Shown here: positions 8,508-16,900 of the stretch, in pieces
Layout of the letters: every line of letters starts with the position of its first letter
Position numbering within the stretch: position 1 is the first letter of the stretch
The notes under the pieces: generated by a model
Database searches by the model: none
What the model was told of the DNA's origin: nothing
What the model saw: the letters and a program-made list of their open reading frames with translations, nothing else
NCBI GenBank assembly: GCA_040507225.1
Contig: JBEVVG010000001.1
Coordinates: forward strand, 1,922,001-1,986,000
Source: Thiodiazotropha sp040507225
GTDB lineage: Bacteria; Pseudomonadota; Gammaproteobacteria; Chromatiales; Chromatiaceae
Direction of reading: 5' to 3'
DNA length: 64,000 bases
Translations under genes and position numbers: made by a program

Positions 8508-8888
8508 ATGAAAATAGCCGTTACCAGTCAGAATTTTCGCACCATTACTGCCCACGCGGGCAAATCCCGGCGTTTTCTCACCTATGAGACGACGCCTCAG
8601 GGAGAACTGGTCCAACTCGCACGGATCGACCTGCCGAAAGAGATGTCGATTCATGAATACAAGGGTCCTGACCATCCGTTGTTCGAATTCGACGTGTTGG
8701 TGAGCGCCAGCGCGGGACAGGGTTTTATCAACCGCCTGGCACAACAGGGTGTGCAGGTGATCTGCACCAGTGAGACCGACCCCATGAGCGCGGCCCAGGC
8801 GATACTGGCAGGCGCCCCTTTGCCGGCTCCCGAGGCGCACAGCCACGACCACCACGATCACAGCGCACCGGTCATGCCCACACTGTGA
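8508..8888 (+). CDS. NifX/NifB-type dinitrogenase iron-molybdenum cofactor domain protein with His-rich tail
   Basis: The 126-residue product matches the small stand-alone NafY/NifX/NifB-C fold: MKIAVTSQNFRTITAHAGKSRRF at the start (residues 1-23), a central FDVLVSASAGQGF loop and VQVICTSETDPMSAAQAILAG at the end. Members without nitrogenase bind metal or cluster precursors; many are found with redox and sulfur genes. The last 20 residues contain a His/Asp cluster (HSHDHHDHS) that looks like a metal-binding tail. No nif genes are visible, so nitrogen fixation should not be inferred. It forms an apparent operon with the DUF6858 gene. Confidence 0.8.
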   Translation: MKIAVTSQNFRTITAHAGKSRRFLTYETTPQGELVQLARIDLPKEMSIHEYKGPDHPLFEFDVLVSASAGQGFINRLAQQGVQVICTSETDPMSAAQAILAGAPLPAPEAHSHDHHDHSAPVMPTL

Positions 8889-9013
8889 ATCTGGAGACTT
8901 CAGTCGACCGGTCGGACCCGTACCGGACGGATCTCATACAAGCCCCGTCCGGCACCTGATGCTCCCGGGTTGATGAAACCCGGCGAGCACAACAAGCAAA
9001 GCGGATTGCCCGC

Positions 9014-9514
9014 TTACATTCCCATCTCCAGGTCATCGATCACCTGGTCGATGCCAGCCTGGGCACAGCCTTCATCGGTTTCACCCGAGGGTGCCCCGCT
9101 GACCCCGACACCGCCTAACAGTTGCCCGCCTGCCTGGATGGGCAAACCTCCGGCGGACATCACCAGACCATCGAGGCGACCGATGGGAGTGTTCGCCCGA
9201 TCGCTCAGCGCCGAGGTCGGCGCATTGAAATTCACCACAGTGTAGGCCTTCTGGCGACTGATCGGGACAGTAATCGGAGCTGCGATGGTATCGCGCAACG
9301 CAACCTGTGTCGTACCGTCACGATCGACCACGGTCACACCAATCTGGATTCCCTGCGCACGACAGGCCTGGATGGCTCCCTGGGCGATCTTTTCCGCAGT
9401 TTCCAGGGACAGGCGTTTCAATGATACGAAGACCGGTGCCTCCTCGGCCTGGAGATTCGCGGACGCCGTCATCGCGGCCAGAGTCAGGGAAACAAGGGTC
9501 AGCTTTATTTTCAT
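9014..9514 (-). CDS. Secreted GlcG/HbpS-family (heme-binding-like) protein
   Basis: The 166-residue product begins at the ATG at 9514, six bases after AGGAGG; the ATG at 9520 abuts the ribosome site and is rejected. A signal peptide covers residues 1-24 (LTLVSLTLAAMTASANLQA). The mature part is a complete GlcG/HbpS domain: SLETAEKIAQGAIQACR, VTVVDRDGTTQVALRD, the KAYTVVNF helix, and the glycine-rich GGLPIQAGGQLLGGVGVSG core, with a C-terminal Cys in DEGCAQAGI. Family members bind heme or small molecules; the periplasmic ones in proteobacteria are not well studied. It sits alone, downstream of ispG on the same strand with 125 bases between. Confidence 0.85.
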   Translation of the reverse strand: MKIKLTLVSLTLAAMTASANLQAEEAPVFVSLKRLSLETAEKIAQGAIQACRAQGIQIGVTVVDRDGTTQVALRDTIAAPITVPISRQKAYTVVNFNAPTSALSDRANTPIGRLDGLVMSAGGLPIQAGGQLLGGVGVSGAPSGETDEGCAQAGIDQVIDDLEMGM

Positions 9515-9639
9515 AATCATCCTCCTGAGTCATCAGGTTTATTGGGTTTTTTATACTTGGGCCGGTTGTCACTGATTCGAAACGCAGCGACCGCATCACG
9601 CGGATCTCACAACTGCCTGAATCGGGATTCACGGGGCAA

Positions 9640-10860
9640 TCATCGATACTTTTCCTCAACATAGCGGTCCACCAGTTCAATGAACTGGTCCGCGATATCC
9701 CCCCCCTTGAGGGTTTGCCGCTTCTCGCCATCCACATACACCGGTGCGGAGGGGGATTCTCCGGTACCCGGGAGACTGATCCCGATGTCGGCATGCTTAC
9801 TCTCCCCCGGCCCGTTCACGACACACCCCATGACCGCCACCGAGAGAGACTCCACTCCAGAATAACGACCGCGCCAGACCGGCATCCGTTCCCGTAAATG
9901 TGCTTGCACCTGCTGGGCCAATTGCTGAAACAGGGTACTGGTGGTTCGGCCGCAGCCCGGACAGGCGACGACCATCGGGGTAAATGCGCGAAGCCCCATC
10001 GACTGCAGCAGTTCCTGGGCCACCACCACCTCCTGGGTGCGGGCTCCGCCGGGTTCCGGGGTCAGGGAGATGCGGATGGTGTCCCCGATACCCTCCTGTA
10101 ACAGCACCGCCAGGGCCGCGCTGGAGGCGACGATCCCCTTGGAACCCATTCCCGCCTCGGTCAACCCCAGATGCAGAGGGTAGTCACAGCGATCGGCCAG
10201 GGAGCGGTAGACCGCAATCAGATCCTGAACCCCACTGAGTTTGCACGATAAAATGATCTGCTCCCGGGCCATCCCCAACTCAACCGCCCTTTGCGCACTC
10301 TCCAGTGCGGAGCGAACCATGACTTCCCGGGTAATGCCATCGGCATCCAGCGGATTGGCCGCACGCGCATTCTCATCCATAAAGCGGGCCACCAGGCCCT
10401 TGTCGAGACTGCCCCAGTTCACCCCGATGCGAACCGGTTTCTCGTATCGGCAGGCGGTATCGATCATCAGAGCGAACTGGCTGTCACGCTTCTCACCGCT
10501 GCCCACATTGCCCGGATTTATCCGGTATTTGGCCAATGCCTCGGCACATTCCGGAAAATTCTGCAGCAACCGGTGTCCGTTGAAATGAAAATCACCGATC
10601 AGCGGCACCTCCGCGCCCATCTGCAGCAGCCGGTCGCGAATCCTGGGCACCGCCGCAGCCGCCGCTTCGTTATTCACCGTAATGCGCACCAGCTCAGAAC
10701 CCGCCTGCGCCAGTGCAGCCACCTGTTCGCTGGTGGCCGCGACGTCCGCAGTATCCGTGTTGGTCATGGACTGGACGACAATGGGCGCATCGGCGCCGAC
10801 AAGGACCCCTCCGACCTTCACGGTTCGGGTCGTATGCCTGTTGATTGACACGATGTTCAT
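9640..10860 (-). CDS. ispG: 4-hydroxy-3-methylbut-2-enyl diphosphate synthase IspG
   Basis: The 406-residue product is a full-length IspG (GcpE), the [4Fe-4S] enzyme that turns methylerythritol cyclodiphosphate into HMBPP in the MEP isoprenoid pathway. The N-terminal TIM barrel carries VQSMTNTDT and PLIGDFHFNG, KYRINPGN; the C-terminal cluster ligands are in CPGCGRTTSTLFQ (two Cys) and CVVNGPGE (one Cys). The start at 10860 is taken at MNIVSINRH; an upstream in-frame ATG would add 18 residues rich in Cys and Arg without family support. It is a single gene, followed by the GlcG-like gene. Confidence 0.96.
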   Translation of the reverse strand: MNIVSINRHTTRTVKVGGVLVGADAPIVVQSMTNTDTADVAATSEQVAALAQAGSELVRITVNNEAAAAAVPRIRDRLLQMGAEVPLIGDFHFNGHRLLQNFPECAEALAKYRINPGNVGSGEKRDSQFALMIDTACRYEKPVRIGVNWGSLDKGLVARFMDENARAANPLDADGITREVMVRSALESAQRAVELGMAREQIILSCKLSGVQDLIAVYRSLADRCDYPLHLGLTEAGMGSKGIVASSAALAVLLQEGIGDTIRISLTPEPGGARTQEVVVAQELLQSMGLRAFTPMVVACPGCGRTTSTLFQQLAQQVQAHLRERMPVWRGRYSGVESLSVAVMGCVVNGPGESKHADIGISLPGTGESPSAPVYVDGEKRQTLKGGDIADQFIELVDRYVEEKYR

Positions 10861-10993
10861 AGCCTCATTTTGACGGTTACTGCGCGCAGCATAACAGAAA
10901 GCCCCGCAGCGCATATGCTTCGCAAAACCCTTTGAAAATGGGGTCTCGGATCACCGGCTTTCGATAAATCCGAGCACACCGCGAGGCTAAAAC

Positions 10994-11024
10994 GAAAAAA
11001 GCCCCCCTGGTCTGCCAGGGGGGC
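10994..11024 (-). terminator. Rho-independent terminator downstream of sqr
   Basis: A perfect 10-bp stem (GCCCCCCTGG, 11001-11010, with its complement 11015-11024) with a 4-base loop is followed on the minus strand by six T residues (10995-11000). It begins 33 bases after the sqr stop codon. Confidence 0.93.
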
Positions 11025-11056
11025 CCGCAATGGCTGAGCCTGCGCAGTCCGTCAGC

Positions 11057-12325
11057 TTACTTCAACTTTCCGATACCCAGCATCTTGAGGATGTATTTTT
11101 CGTAGATCGGTTCGGAAGTGCCTTTCTTCATCTTGCGGATGAAATACTTCTCGAAGGCGATTTTCGCCATGTGCACCCATTTGCCTTTCTTGAACCAGGC
11201 CACGTTGCGCGGCGGTATCTGCGGCAGCGCAACGAAAGCCGCACCGGTATCACCCATATCCGCCAGACAGATCGCGTTCCAGGTGGCCAGGGTGGTGCCT
11301 TCCTTGCCGGCCAGATCATCTGCGATGTTGTGGACGATGGCGGTTACCATCGACTCGATCATGTATCCGGTTTTCGGCGCACCGGTCGGTACCGCGGTCG
11401 CTTCCACCGGGGGAATCGCGATGCACACCCCGGCCCCATAGATGTTGGGATACTTGGGGTTGCGCTGATGGTCGTCGACGAACACAAAGCCGCGCGGATT
11501 ACACAGACCCTCGACATTGGCCACTGCATCCACACCCTTGAATGCCGGCAGCATCATGGAGTATTTGAAATCCAGTTCCTGCTCCTTGAGCTTGTGACCC
11601 GAGTCATCGTACTGCTCGATGAACATCTTACCGGCCTCCACCTTGGTGACCTTGGCATTGGTGATCCAGTTGATGTGGTGGTTGCGGAAATCACTCTCCA
11701 GGAAACCCTTGGAGTCACCGACGCCCCCCAGACCCAGATGGCCGATATAGGGTTCGGAAGTCACGAAGGTCATCGGCACTTTGTCACGCATCTTACGCTT
11801 GCGCAGGTCGGAATCCATGATGAACGAGAACTCGTACGCCGGACCGAAGCAGCTGGCGAACGGCATTGCACCGATGATGACATGACCCGGATCATCAAGC
11901 AGGTTCAGATACGCCTGGTAGGCCTTCTCGGCATGGTCCACGGTACAGATCGACTGGGTATGTCCTTCAGGACCGGAGCCTTCCACCTCCTCGAAGGCGA
12001 GCCGTGGACCGGTCGCAATCACCAGGTAGTCGTAATCGATGGTATCGCCACCATCGAGGGTCAACTGATTGGCTTCCGCATCGATCTTGTCGACACGCTT
12101 GGCAATGAAATTGATACCCTTGCGCTCCAGGTGAGGCCGGATATCGAAAGTGATGTGAGAACGGTCGCGCCAGCCAACGGCCAACCAGGGATTGGAAGGA
12201 ACGAACTGAAAGTACTCCCGCTCGTTGATCATTGTCACTTCATGTTCGCGACCCAGCTCCATACGGAGCTCGTAAGCGCAGGGCATACCTCCGGTACCAG
12301 CCCCTAATACAACGATGTGCGCCAT
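11057..12325 (-). CDS. sqr: Sulfide:quinone oxidoreductase
   Basis: The 422-residue flavoprotein closely follows the Acidithiobacillus-type SQR along its whole length. It starts with the FAD-binding GAGTGGMPCAYEL. C127 (SICTVDHAE), C159 (FASCFGPAYEF) and C353 (AICLADMGD) stand at the positions of the three catalytic cysteines C128, C160 and C356 of that enzyme. The C-terminus keeps the amphipathic segment KIAFEKYFIRKMK used for membrane contact. It oxidises sulfide to polysulfide or sulfane sulfur and reduces the quinone pool. It is transcribed alone, ends in a strong terminator, and carries an AT-rich operator candidate 140-153 bases before its start. Confidence 0.96.
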   Translation of the reverse strand: MAHIVVLGAGTGGMPCAYELRMELGREHEVTMINEREYFQFVPSNPWLAVGWRDRSHITFDIRPHLERKGINFIAKRVDKIDAEANQLTLDGGDTIDYDYLVIATGPRLAFEEVEGSGPEGHTQSICTVDHAEKAYQAYLNLLDDPGHVIIGAMPFASCFGPAYEFSFIMDSDLRKRKMRDKVPMTFVTSEPYIGHLGLGGVGDSKGFLESDFRNHHINWITNAKVTKVEAGKMFIEQYDDSGHKLKEQELDFKYSMMLPAFKGVDAVANVEGLCNPRGFVFVDDHQRNPKYPNIYGAGVCIAIPPVEATAVPTGAPKTGYMIESMVTAIVHNIADDLAGKEGTTLATWNAICLADMGDTGAAFVALPQIPPRNVAWFKKGKWVHMAKIAFEKYFIRKMKKGTSEPIYEKYILKMLGIGKLK

Positions 12326-12462
12326 CTTGTTAAAACCTCCATCCTCTCCAGAAATTATGGGAACACGCGATCACCCGGAGAGCAGGCGACGCAGCTGTGG
12401 TAAACCGCAACAGTCTAGCTCCAAGCTACTGAAAATGAAAACACTTTAAGTAAAGATGGATG

Positions 12463-12478
12463 CACTAATATTCTGATA
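12463..12478 (-). promoter_or_regulatory. AT-rich operator candidate upstream of sqr
   Basis: The minus strand reads TATCAGAATATTAGTG. Thirteen bases, ATYAGAATATTAG, agree with the site before the DUF302 gene except one C/T change, and eleven of thirteen agree with the site before rhd. It lies just after the MBL gene stop and upstream of sqr. ArsR-family persulfide sensors (SqrR, BigR) bind AT-rich inverted repeats of this general size; assignment here is inference. Confidence 0.5.
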
Positions 12479-12491
12479 TTCCGACTCAGGG

Positions 12492-13259
12492 TTACAGATC
12501 GAACCAAGCCGAGACACCCCCCTGTTCCGCCAACTGGCAGCGAGTTGCAAGATCAGGCTGATGCTGTGCCAACAGAGACTTCACCCGTTGCGGTGAATTG
12601 TTCTTCTCGCTGATATGGGAGGCGACCAGATGGCACAACCGGGTGACCGGCAACTGACTCAACAGCTGCAACGCCTGGTCATTGCTGAGATGGCCGTGAT
12701 GACCTCCCACCCGCACCTGCAGGCTCTTCGGATAGGGCCCAGTGGCGAGCATTTGCCGATCGTGATTGAACTCAAGAACCAGTCCGTCACAGACCTGAAG
12801 TGTCTCAACGATATGTGGCGTCACATGACCGGTATCGGTCAGCACACCGAGACAGCCCCCACCGTGGCTGAGCAGGAACTGACAGGGCTCGCGGGCGTCA
12901 TGAGGCACCGGGTAGGGTTGCACCCGCAGATCCTCGAGCAACCAGTAACCGGCGTGGCAGTCGATCATGCGCAGGTCGGGGAGCACGCCGTAGTCCGCTC
13001 CGCCGGCGGTACCCGGGGTCATCCACACAGGAATCCCATAGCGCCTGGCCAGCACCCCCACCCCGCGGATATGGTCCCCATGCTCATGGGTGACCAGGAT
13101 TCCAGACAGGGTCTGGGGATCCACCTGCAGGCATTTCAACCTCGATTCCGTTTCACTGGCGGTAAAACCGCAATCGACCAGGACCCGCGCTCCAGGGGTT
13201 TCAACCAGCAGGGCGTTACCCCGGCTGCCACTGCCCAGGAAGGCGAACCTCAAGGCCAC
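12492..13259 (-). CDS. MBL-fold metallohydrolase (YycJ/WalJ-like)
   Basis: The 255-residue product has the metallo-beta-lactamase fold with the metal motif H58-E-H60-G-D62-H63 and later His residues in VPHDA and VASHISEKN. The start MALRFAFLGSGSRGNALLVE is typical of the YycJ/WalJ branch, cytosolic hydrolases proposed to act on nucleic acids (5'-exonuclease-like). The exact substrate is not known. Its start is three bases from the bamC stop codon on the same strand, so dapA-bamC-MBL is probably one operon. Confidence 0.88.
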   Translation of the reverse strand: MALRFAFLGSGSRGNALLVETPGARVLVDCGFTASETESRLKCLQVDPQTLSGILVTHEHGDHIRGVGVLARRYGIPVWMTPGTAGGADYGVLPDLRMIDCHAGYWLLEDLRVQPYPVPHDAREPCQFLLSHGGGCLGVLTDTGHVTPHIVETLQVCDGLVLEFNHDRQMLATGPYPKSLQVRVGGHHGHLSNDQALQLLSQLPVTRLCHLVASHISEKNNSPQRVKSLLAQHQPDLATRCQLAEQGGVSAWFDL

Positions 13260-13262
13260 CGG

Positions 13263-14411
13263 TCAAAGAATCTGTTGATGGATCAGGCTGAGTATCCGTT
13301 CTGCCGCCTTCGCCGGTGCCGGCGCTCCCTTGTCATCCCGGACCTCGACCCGGGTCTCCTCGTCATCGACCGAACTGAGTTTGACCTGATACTGGACGTC
13401 CGTGGGTATCTCTTCTTCATCATCCTGCCAAAACGCCAGGCGGGACAGGAACCCTCCCTCATCCACTGGTTCATTGGGCAGAAGCTTGCTGTATTTGACG
13501 TAGTAGAGCCCCGACGAGCGGTTGCGGTCCTCCACGGCGAAACCAACCCGGTCCAAAGCTACCCCGGTCAACCGCCAGGCCCGTGCGAAGGCCTCTTTGA
13601 TGAAAAGCTCGGACGCCTCGCCATTGAGTGCCAGGCGGGAGCGTTCCTGGCGCTGATCGGCGCTTGCCAGTGAACTCTCGGCCTGCTCTTCGGCAACCCC
13701 CAGATCCACCATGAGACTGCGCAGCATGGCGGCCTCGATTCCGGGATCATTGGGGCGGGGCGCCCAGTAGGTGGTATCCGCCTCGCCGCTGACATTCTCC
13801 TTGAGTTGTTCCTCCATGCCGCGATGGGTCAGGTAGAGTTCCGTGGTACCGGGTGCCAATCCCCGCTCCAGGCGAACCCGGAACTGATCCCGGGTCGCCG
13901 AAGAGTAGATGCCACTCAGCGCCTTACGGAAAAATTCGGTGATAGCCCCCTGTTTGATATCCGCGCGACTCTCCAGCCAATCGGTTTTCATGACCCCGAT
14001 GGCGGGATTCTGCTCGACCAGGAGCAGGCCGTTCTTACGCCAGAAATCCACAACCTTGGGCCAGACCTTTTCAGGCGGCGCCTGGATCACCAGCCAGCGC
14101 TGATCTCCGTTCCGCTCGACCCGGATATTGTCGAATTCCGGAAGCACCTCCTGAGCAACGATGGTGCCACCGGTACGTTTGTCGCGCTGGCTCGCGTACT
14201 CCTCGTAGGAGGCACTGCCCGCACCGGGAATCACCATTGCGTCCTGAATCGACGACCGGGTCAGGTCCGGGGGAATTTCCAGGTCATCCACCGTCTCTTT
14301 CTGGGTGCGATACTCCCGTTCGGAATCGGAAAAATACCCCCCATCGGAACTGCATCCGGTAAACAGCATGAACATCAGCGGGATCGGCAGAATGATTAGG
14401 ATTAGACGCAT
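13263..14411 (-). CDS. bamC: Outer-membrane assembly lipoprotein BamC
   Basis: The 382-residue product has a lipoprotein signal with lipobox LFTG-C20 and then the unstructured BamD-binding N-terminal stretch ending in LEIPPDLT, a hallmark of BamC. Two helix-grip domains follow (about 95-215 and 240-375), including NGDQRWLVIQAPPEKVWPKV-like and YYVKYSKLLP-like segments. It is somewhat longer than E. coli BamC (344 residues). It belongs to the BAM complex that inserts beta-barrel proteins. As in E. coli, it follows dapA on the same strand, with 146 bases between them. Confidence 0.92.
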   Translation of the reverse strand: MRLILIILPIPLMFMLFTGCSSDGGYFSDSEREYRTQKETVDDLEIPPDLTRSSIQDAMVIPGAGSASYEEYASQRDKRTGGTIVAQEVLPEFDNIRVERNGDQRWLVIQAPPEKVWPKVVDFWRKNGLLLVEQNPAIGVMKTDWLESRADIKQGAITEFFRKALSGIYSSATRDQFRVRLERGLAPGTTELYLTHRGMEEQLKENVSGEADTTYWAPRPNDPGIEAAMLRSLMVDLGVAEEQAESSLASADQRQERSRLALNGEASELFIKEAFARAWRLTGVALDRVGFAVEDRNRSSGLYYVKYSKLLPNEPVDEGGFLSRLAFWQDDEEEIPTDVQYQVKLSSVDDEETRVEVRDDKGAPAPAKAAERILSLIHQQIL

Positions 14412-14557
14412 CAGGATAAATCAGCCAGTTTTAGAATATTGCCTATGACAAGCGTTTGCCTGCCAAGTTTAACGCAGGCATGCAGCAGCGGCGCGAACCG
14501 GGGACACAGGCGACCATGCACAGGGGAATGCCCTTACCACCCTCGGCAGGCACCTGC

Positions 14558-15433
14558 TCAGAGCACGCCAGCCTGGCGCATGGCGCTGCGAACCGCATCT
14601 TCCGAGGGCGAAGTCAGCCAGGTCAGCGGCAGCCGGATGCCGTTCGGACTGAGTCCCAGTTCCGACATCGCCCATTTGACCGGTATCGGGCTGGATTCAA
14701 CGAACAGCGCCCGATGCAATCCAACCAGTCGGCTGTCCAGGCTCTGTGCCGTTTCCCGGTCGCCCGCCAGCGCTGCCGCAACCATCTCGTGCATCAGGCG
14801 CGGCGCCACATTGGCGGTGACGGAAATCACACCATGTCCGCCCTGCAGCAGAAATTCGCAACCGCTGGCATCGTCTCCACTGTAAAAATCGAAATCATCC
14901 GGGCATTCCGTGCGCATACGCTGCAATCGCTCGAGATCTCCGGTAGCATCCTTGATACCGACGATATTCGGCAGTTGAGCCAACCTGAGCACGGTTTCAG
15001 GCTGCATGTCGCAGGCGGTTCGCCCAGGCACGTTATACAGGATCTGGGGAATATCGACCGCCTCGGCAACCGCCTTGTGGTGCAGATATAGTCCCTCCTG
15101 GGTGGGCTTGTTGTAATAAGGGGTGACCAGCAGACAGGCATCCGCCCCGCCTGCCTTGGCGCATTCTGTAAGGCTGACCGCTTCACGGGTTGAGTTTGCC
15201 CCGGTACCGGCGATCACCGGGATACGACCCGCCACCAGGTCCACCACCTGTTTGATCACATCGCAGTGTTCCGCTTCGTCCAGGGTGGCGGATTCTCCGG
15301 TGGTGCCGACCGCTACGATGGCGTCGGTGCCCTGCTGGACATGAAACTCCACCAGTTTGCGCAAGGCCGCACCGTCAACATCGCCCTGTTCATTCATCGG
15401 TGTGATCAAAGCCACCATGCTGCCGCGAAACAT
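14558..15433 (-). CDS. dapA: 4-hydroxy-tetrahydrodipicolinate synthase DapA
   Basis: The 291-residue product is a complete DapA, which condenses pyruvate with aspartate semialdehyde in lysine and diaminopimelate synthesis. Visible motifs are GTTGESATLDEAEH near residue 43, YYNKPTQEG, YNVPGRT with the catalytic Tyr, and the Schiff-base Lys in VGIKDATGD near 161. The start MFRGSMVALITPM at 15433 follows AGGGGGC; the longer frame adds 11 residues and is not supported. It is divergent from gcvR, the same order as in E. coli (bamC-dapA / gcvR-bcp). Confidence 0.96.
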   Translation of the reverse strand: MFRGSMVALITPMNEQGDVDGAALRKLVEFHVQQGTDAIVAVGTTGESATLDEAEHCDVIKQVVDLVAGRIPVIAGTGANSTREAVSLTECAKAGGADACLLVTPYYNKPTQEGLYLHHKAVAEAVDIPQILYNVPGRTACDMQPETVLRLAQLPNIVGIKDATGDLERLQRMRTECPDDFDFYSGDDASGCEFLLQGGHGVISVTANVAPRLMHEMVAAALAGDRETAQSLDSRLVGLHRALFVESSPIPVKWAMSELGLSPNGIRLPLTWLTSPSEDAVRSAMRQAGVL

Positions 15434-15679
15434 CGGTCTTGCCCCCTGATTCAAGTTGATCCGCAATGTTAGCCCGTGGCCCGTTTACCTGACAAGCGAC
15501 GACACCATTTTGGATGCCTCGCAAGAGGACCGGGCAGTGGATGCTCCGGTCCCGGAACACGGGTACCGGACCCGTCGCAAGGGTTGAACAGAGGCACCCG
15601 GATTAGCAGTCGCCTGCCCTGCGCGGCTGGTGGTACACTCTGATACAGGTCTTATCTCTGCTGGGTATCAAGCCGTCTC

Positions 15680-16219
15680 ATGTCTACACCGAAAAATTAT
15701 CTGGTCATCTCCGCGCTGGGTGAGGATCACCCGGGCATCGTCAAAGCCCTGTCCAAGAAAATTCTCGACGAAGGCTGCAACATCACCGACAGCCGCATGA
15801 CGGTACTGGGAGGGGAATTCGCCATCCTGTTACTCATCGAAGGCCCCTGGAACACCCTGGCAAAACTCGAGTCTGCAATCCCTGATCTGCAGGGCGACCT
15901 CGGTCTGACCATCATCTGCAAACGCACGGAAGGGCGTATTCCGTCCAACAACCAGCTGCCATATCTGGTCGAAGTCGTTTCCATGGACCATCCCGGCATT
16001 GTCAATCAGCTGGCGGAATTCTTCTCCAATCGCAACATCAACATCGAGGACATGACCACAAGCAGCTACTCCGCGGCTCATACCGGCACGCCGATGTTCT
16101 CAGTCCATATGAGCGTGGGCATACCCGCCAATACCCAGATCGCGTTGCTCAGGGAGGAGTTCATGGATTATTGCGACTCCCTGAACCTGGATGCGATCAT
16201 TGAACCCATCAAAGGCTGA
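15680..16219 (+). CDS. gcvR: GcvR-type ACT-domain regulator
   Basis: The 179-residue product has two ACT domains (about 5-80 and 95-170), each opening with a DHPGIV motif (EDHPGIVKALS, MDHPGIVNQLA). This is the architecture of GcvR, which in E. coli binds GcvA and represses the glycine cleavage operon. No DNA-binding domain is present. Neighbours dapA and bcp support orthology. In many sulfur-oxidising gammaproteobacteria the same protein is kept without a clear GcvA partner, so the target here is uncertain. Confidence 0.88.
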   Translation: MSTPKNYLVISALGEDHPGIVKALSKKILDEGCNITDSRMTVLGGEFAILLLIEGPWNTLAKLESAIPDLQGDLGLTIICKRTEGRIPSNNQLPYLVEVVSMDHPGIVNQLAEFFSNRNINIEDMTTSSYSAAHTGTPMFSVHMSVGIPANTQIALLREEFMDYCDSLNLDAIIEPIKG

Positions 16220-16328
16220 CCATGCATACGACGCCGACCGGCCCATGTCGCGGCTTGTCTCGCTGACATACGGCCGCCATGCGGCCCGCTGACTGACAAC
16301 CTTTCACACGAGGAGCTAGCACACCACC

Positions 16329-16814
16329 ATGACCCCAGTCGCCCCAGGCAAAGCGGTACCGGACATCGAACTGCCGGCCACCGGAGACAAATCGATCAAA
16401 TTCAGTGATTTCAAGGGCAAGCCCATCGTTCTCTACTTCTATCCCAAAGCCAGCACCCCGGGATGCACCCAGGAGGGGCTTGATTTCACCGCGGCAATCG
16501 GAAAATTCCGACGGCAGTCGGCAGTCATCCTGGGGGTTTCCCGGGATAGCCTGAAGGCCCAGGAGAACTTCAAGACCAAGCAGGGATTTCCATTCGACCT
16601 GCTGTCCGACAAGGACGAAACACTGTGTCAGGCCTTCGACGTCATCAAGATGAAGAACATGTACGGCAAACAGGTGCGCGGCATCGAACGCAGCACCTTT
16701 TTGATCGACGAGAACGGGGTGTTGCGCCACGAGTGGCGCAAGGTCAAGGTCAAGGGTCACGCCGAAGAGGTGCTTGAAACCCTCAAGGCGATGCGTGCCG
16801 GAGCGTCCAACTGA
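16329..16814 (+). CDS. bcp: Thioredoxin-dependent peroxiredoxin Bcp
   Basis: The 161-residue product is a Bcp/PrxQ-type peroxiredoxin that reduces H2O2 and organic peroxides. The peroxidatic Cys is C46 in KASTPGCTQE; the usual second Cys five residues later (as in E. coli Bcp) is absent, so resolution must come from another thiol. The segment ERSTFLIDENGVL with the conserved Arg completes the active site. GAGGAG lies in the leader about 17 bases before the ATG at 16329. It lies 109 bases after gcvR on the same strand. Confidence 0.95.
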   Translation: MTPVAPGKAVPDIELPATGDKSIKFSDFKGKPIVLYFYPKASTPGCTQEGLDFTAAIGKFRRQSAVILGVSRDSLKAQENFKTKQGFPFDLLSDKDETLCQAFDVIKMKNMYGKQVRGIERSTFLIDENGVLRHEWRKVKVKGHAEEVLETLKAMRAGASN

Positions 16815-16900
16815 GCACCGTGTCCGCCTGCCTCCCCTGCCTGACCCTGGTTCACGCCAGGCACCAGGCATGTGTCCGCCTGTAATAATTGAGACTGCCC

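Noticed and set aside
8508..8888. NifX-like gene as a sign of nitrogen fixation
   Set aside because: No nif structural or assembly gene is in the window and lone members of this fold are common outside nitrogen fixers.
11030..12307. 425-residue open frame antisense to sqr (and similar long antisense frames over uup, cysG and ilvC)
   Set aside because: They are mirror frames of strongly supported genes, caused by codon use in GC-rich DNA; their translations carry no domains.
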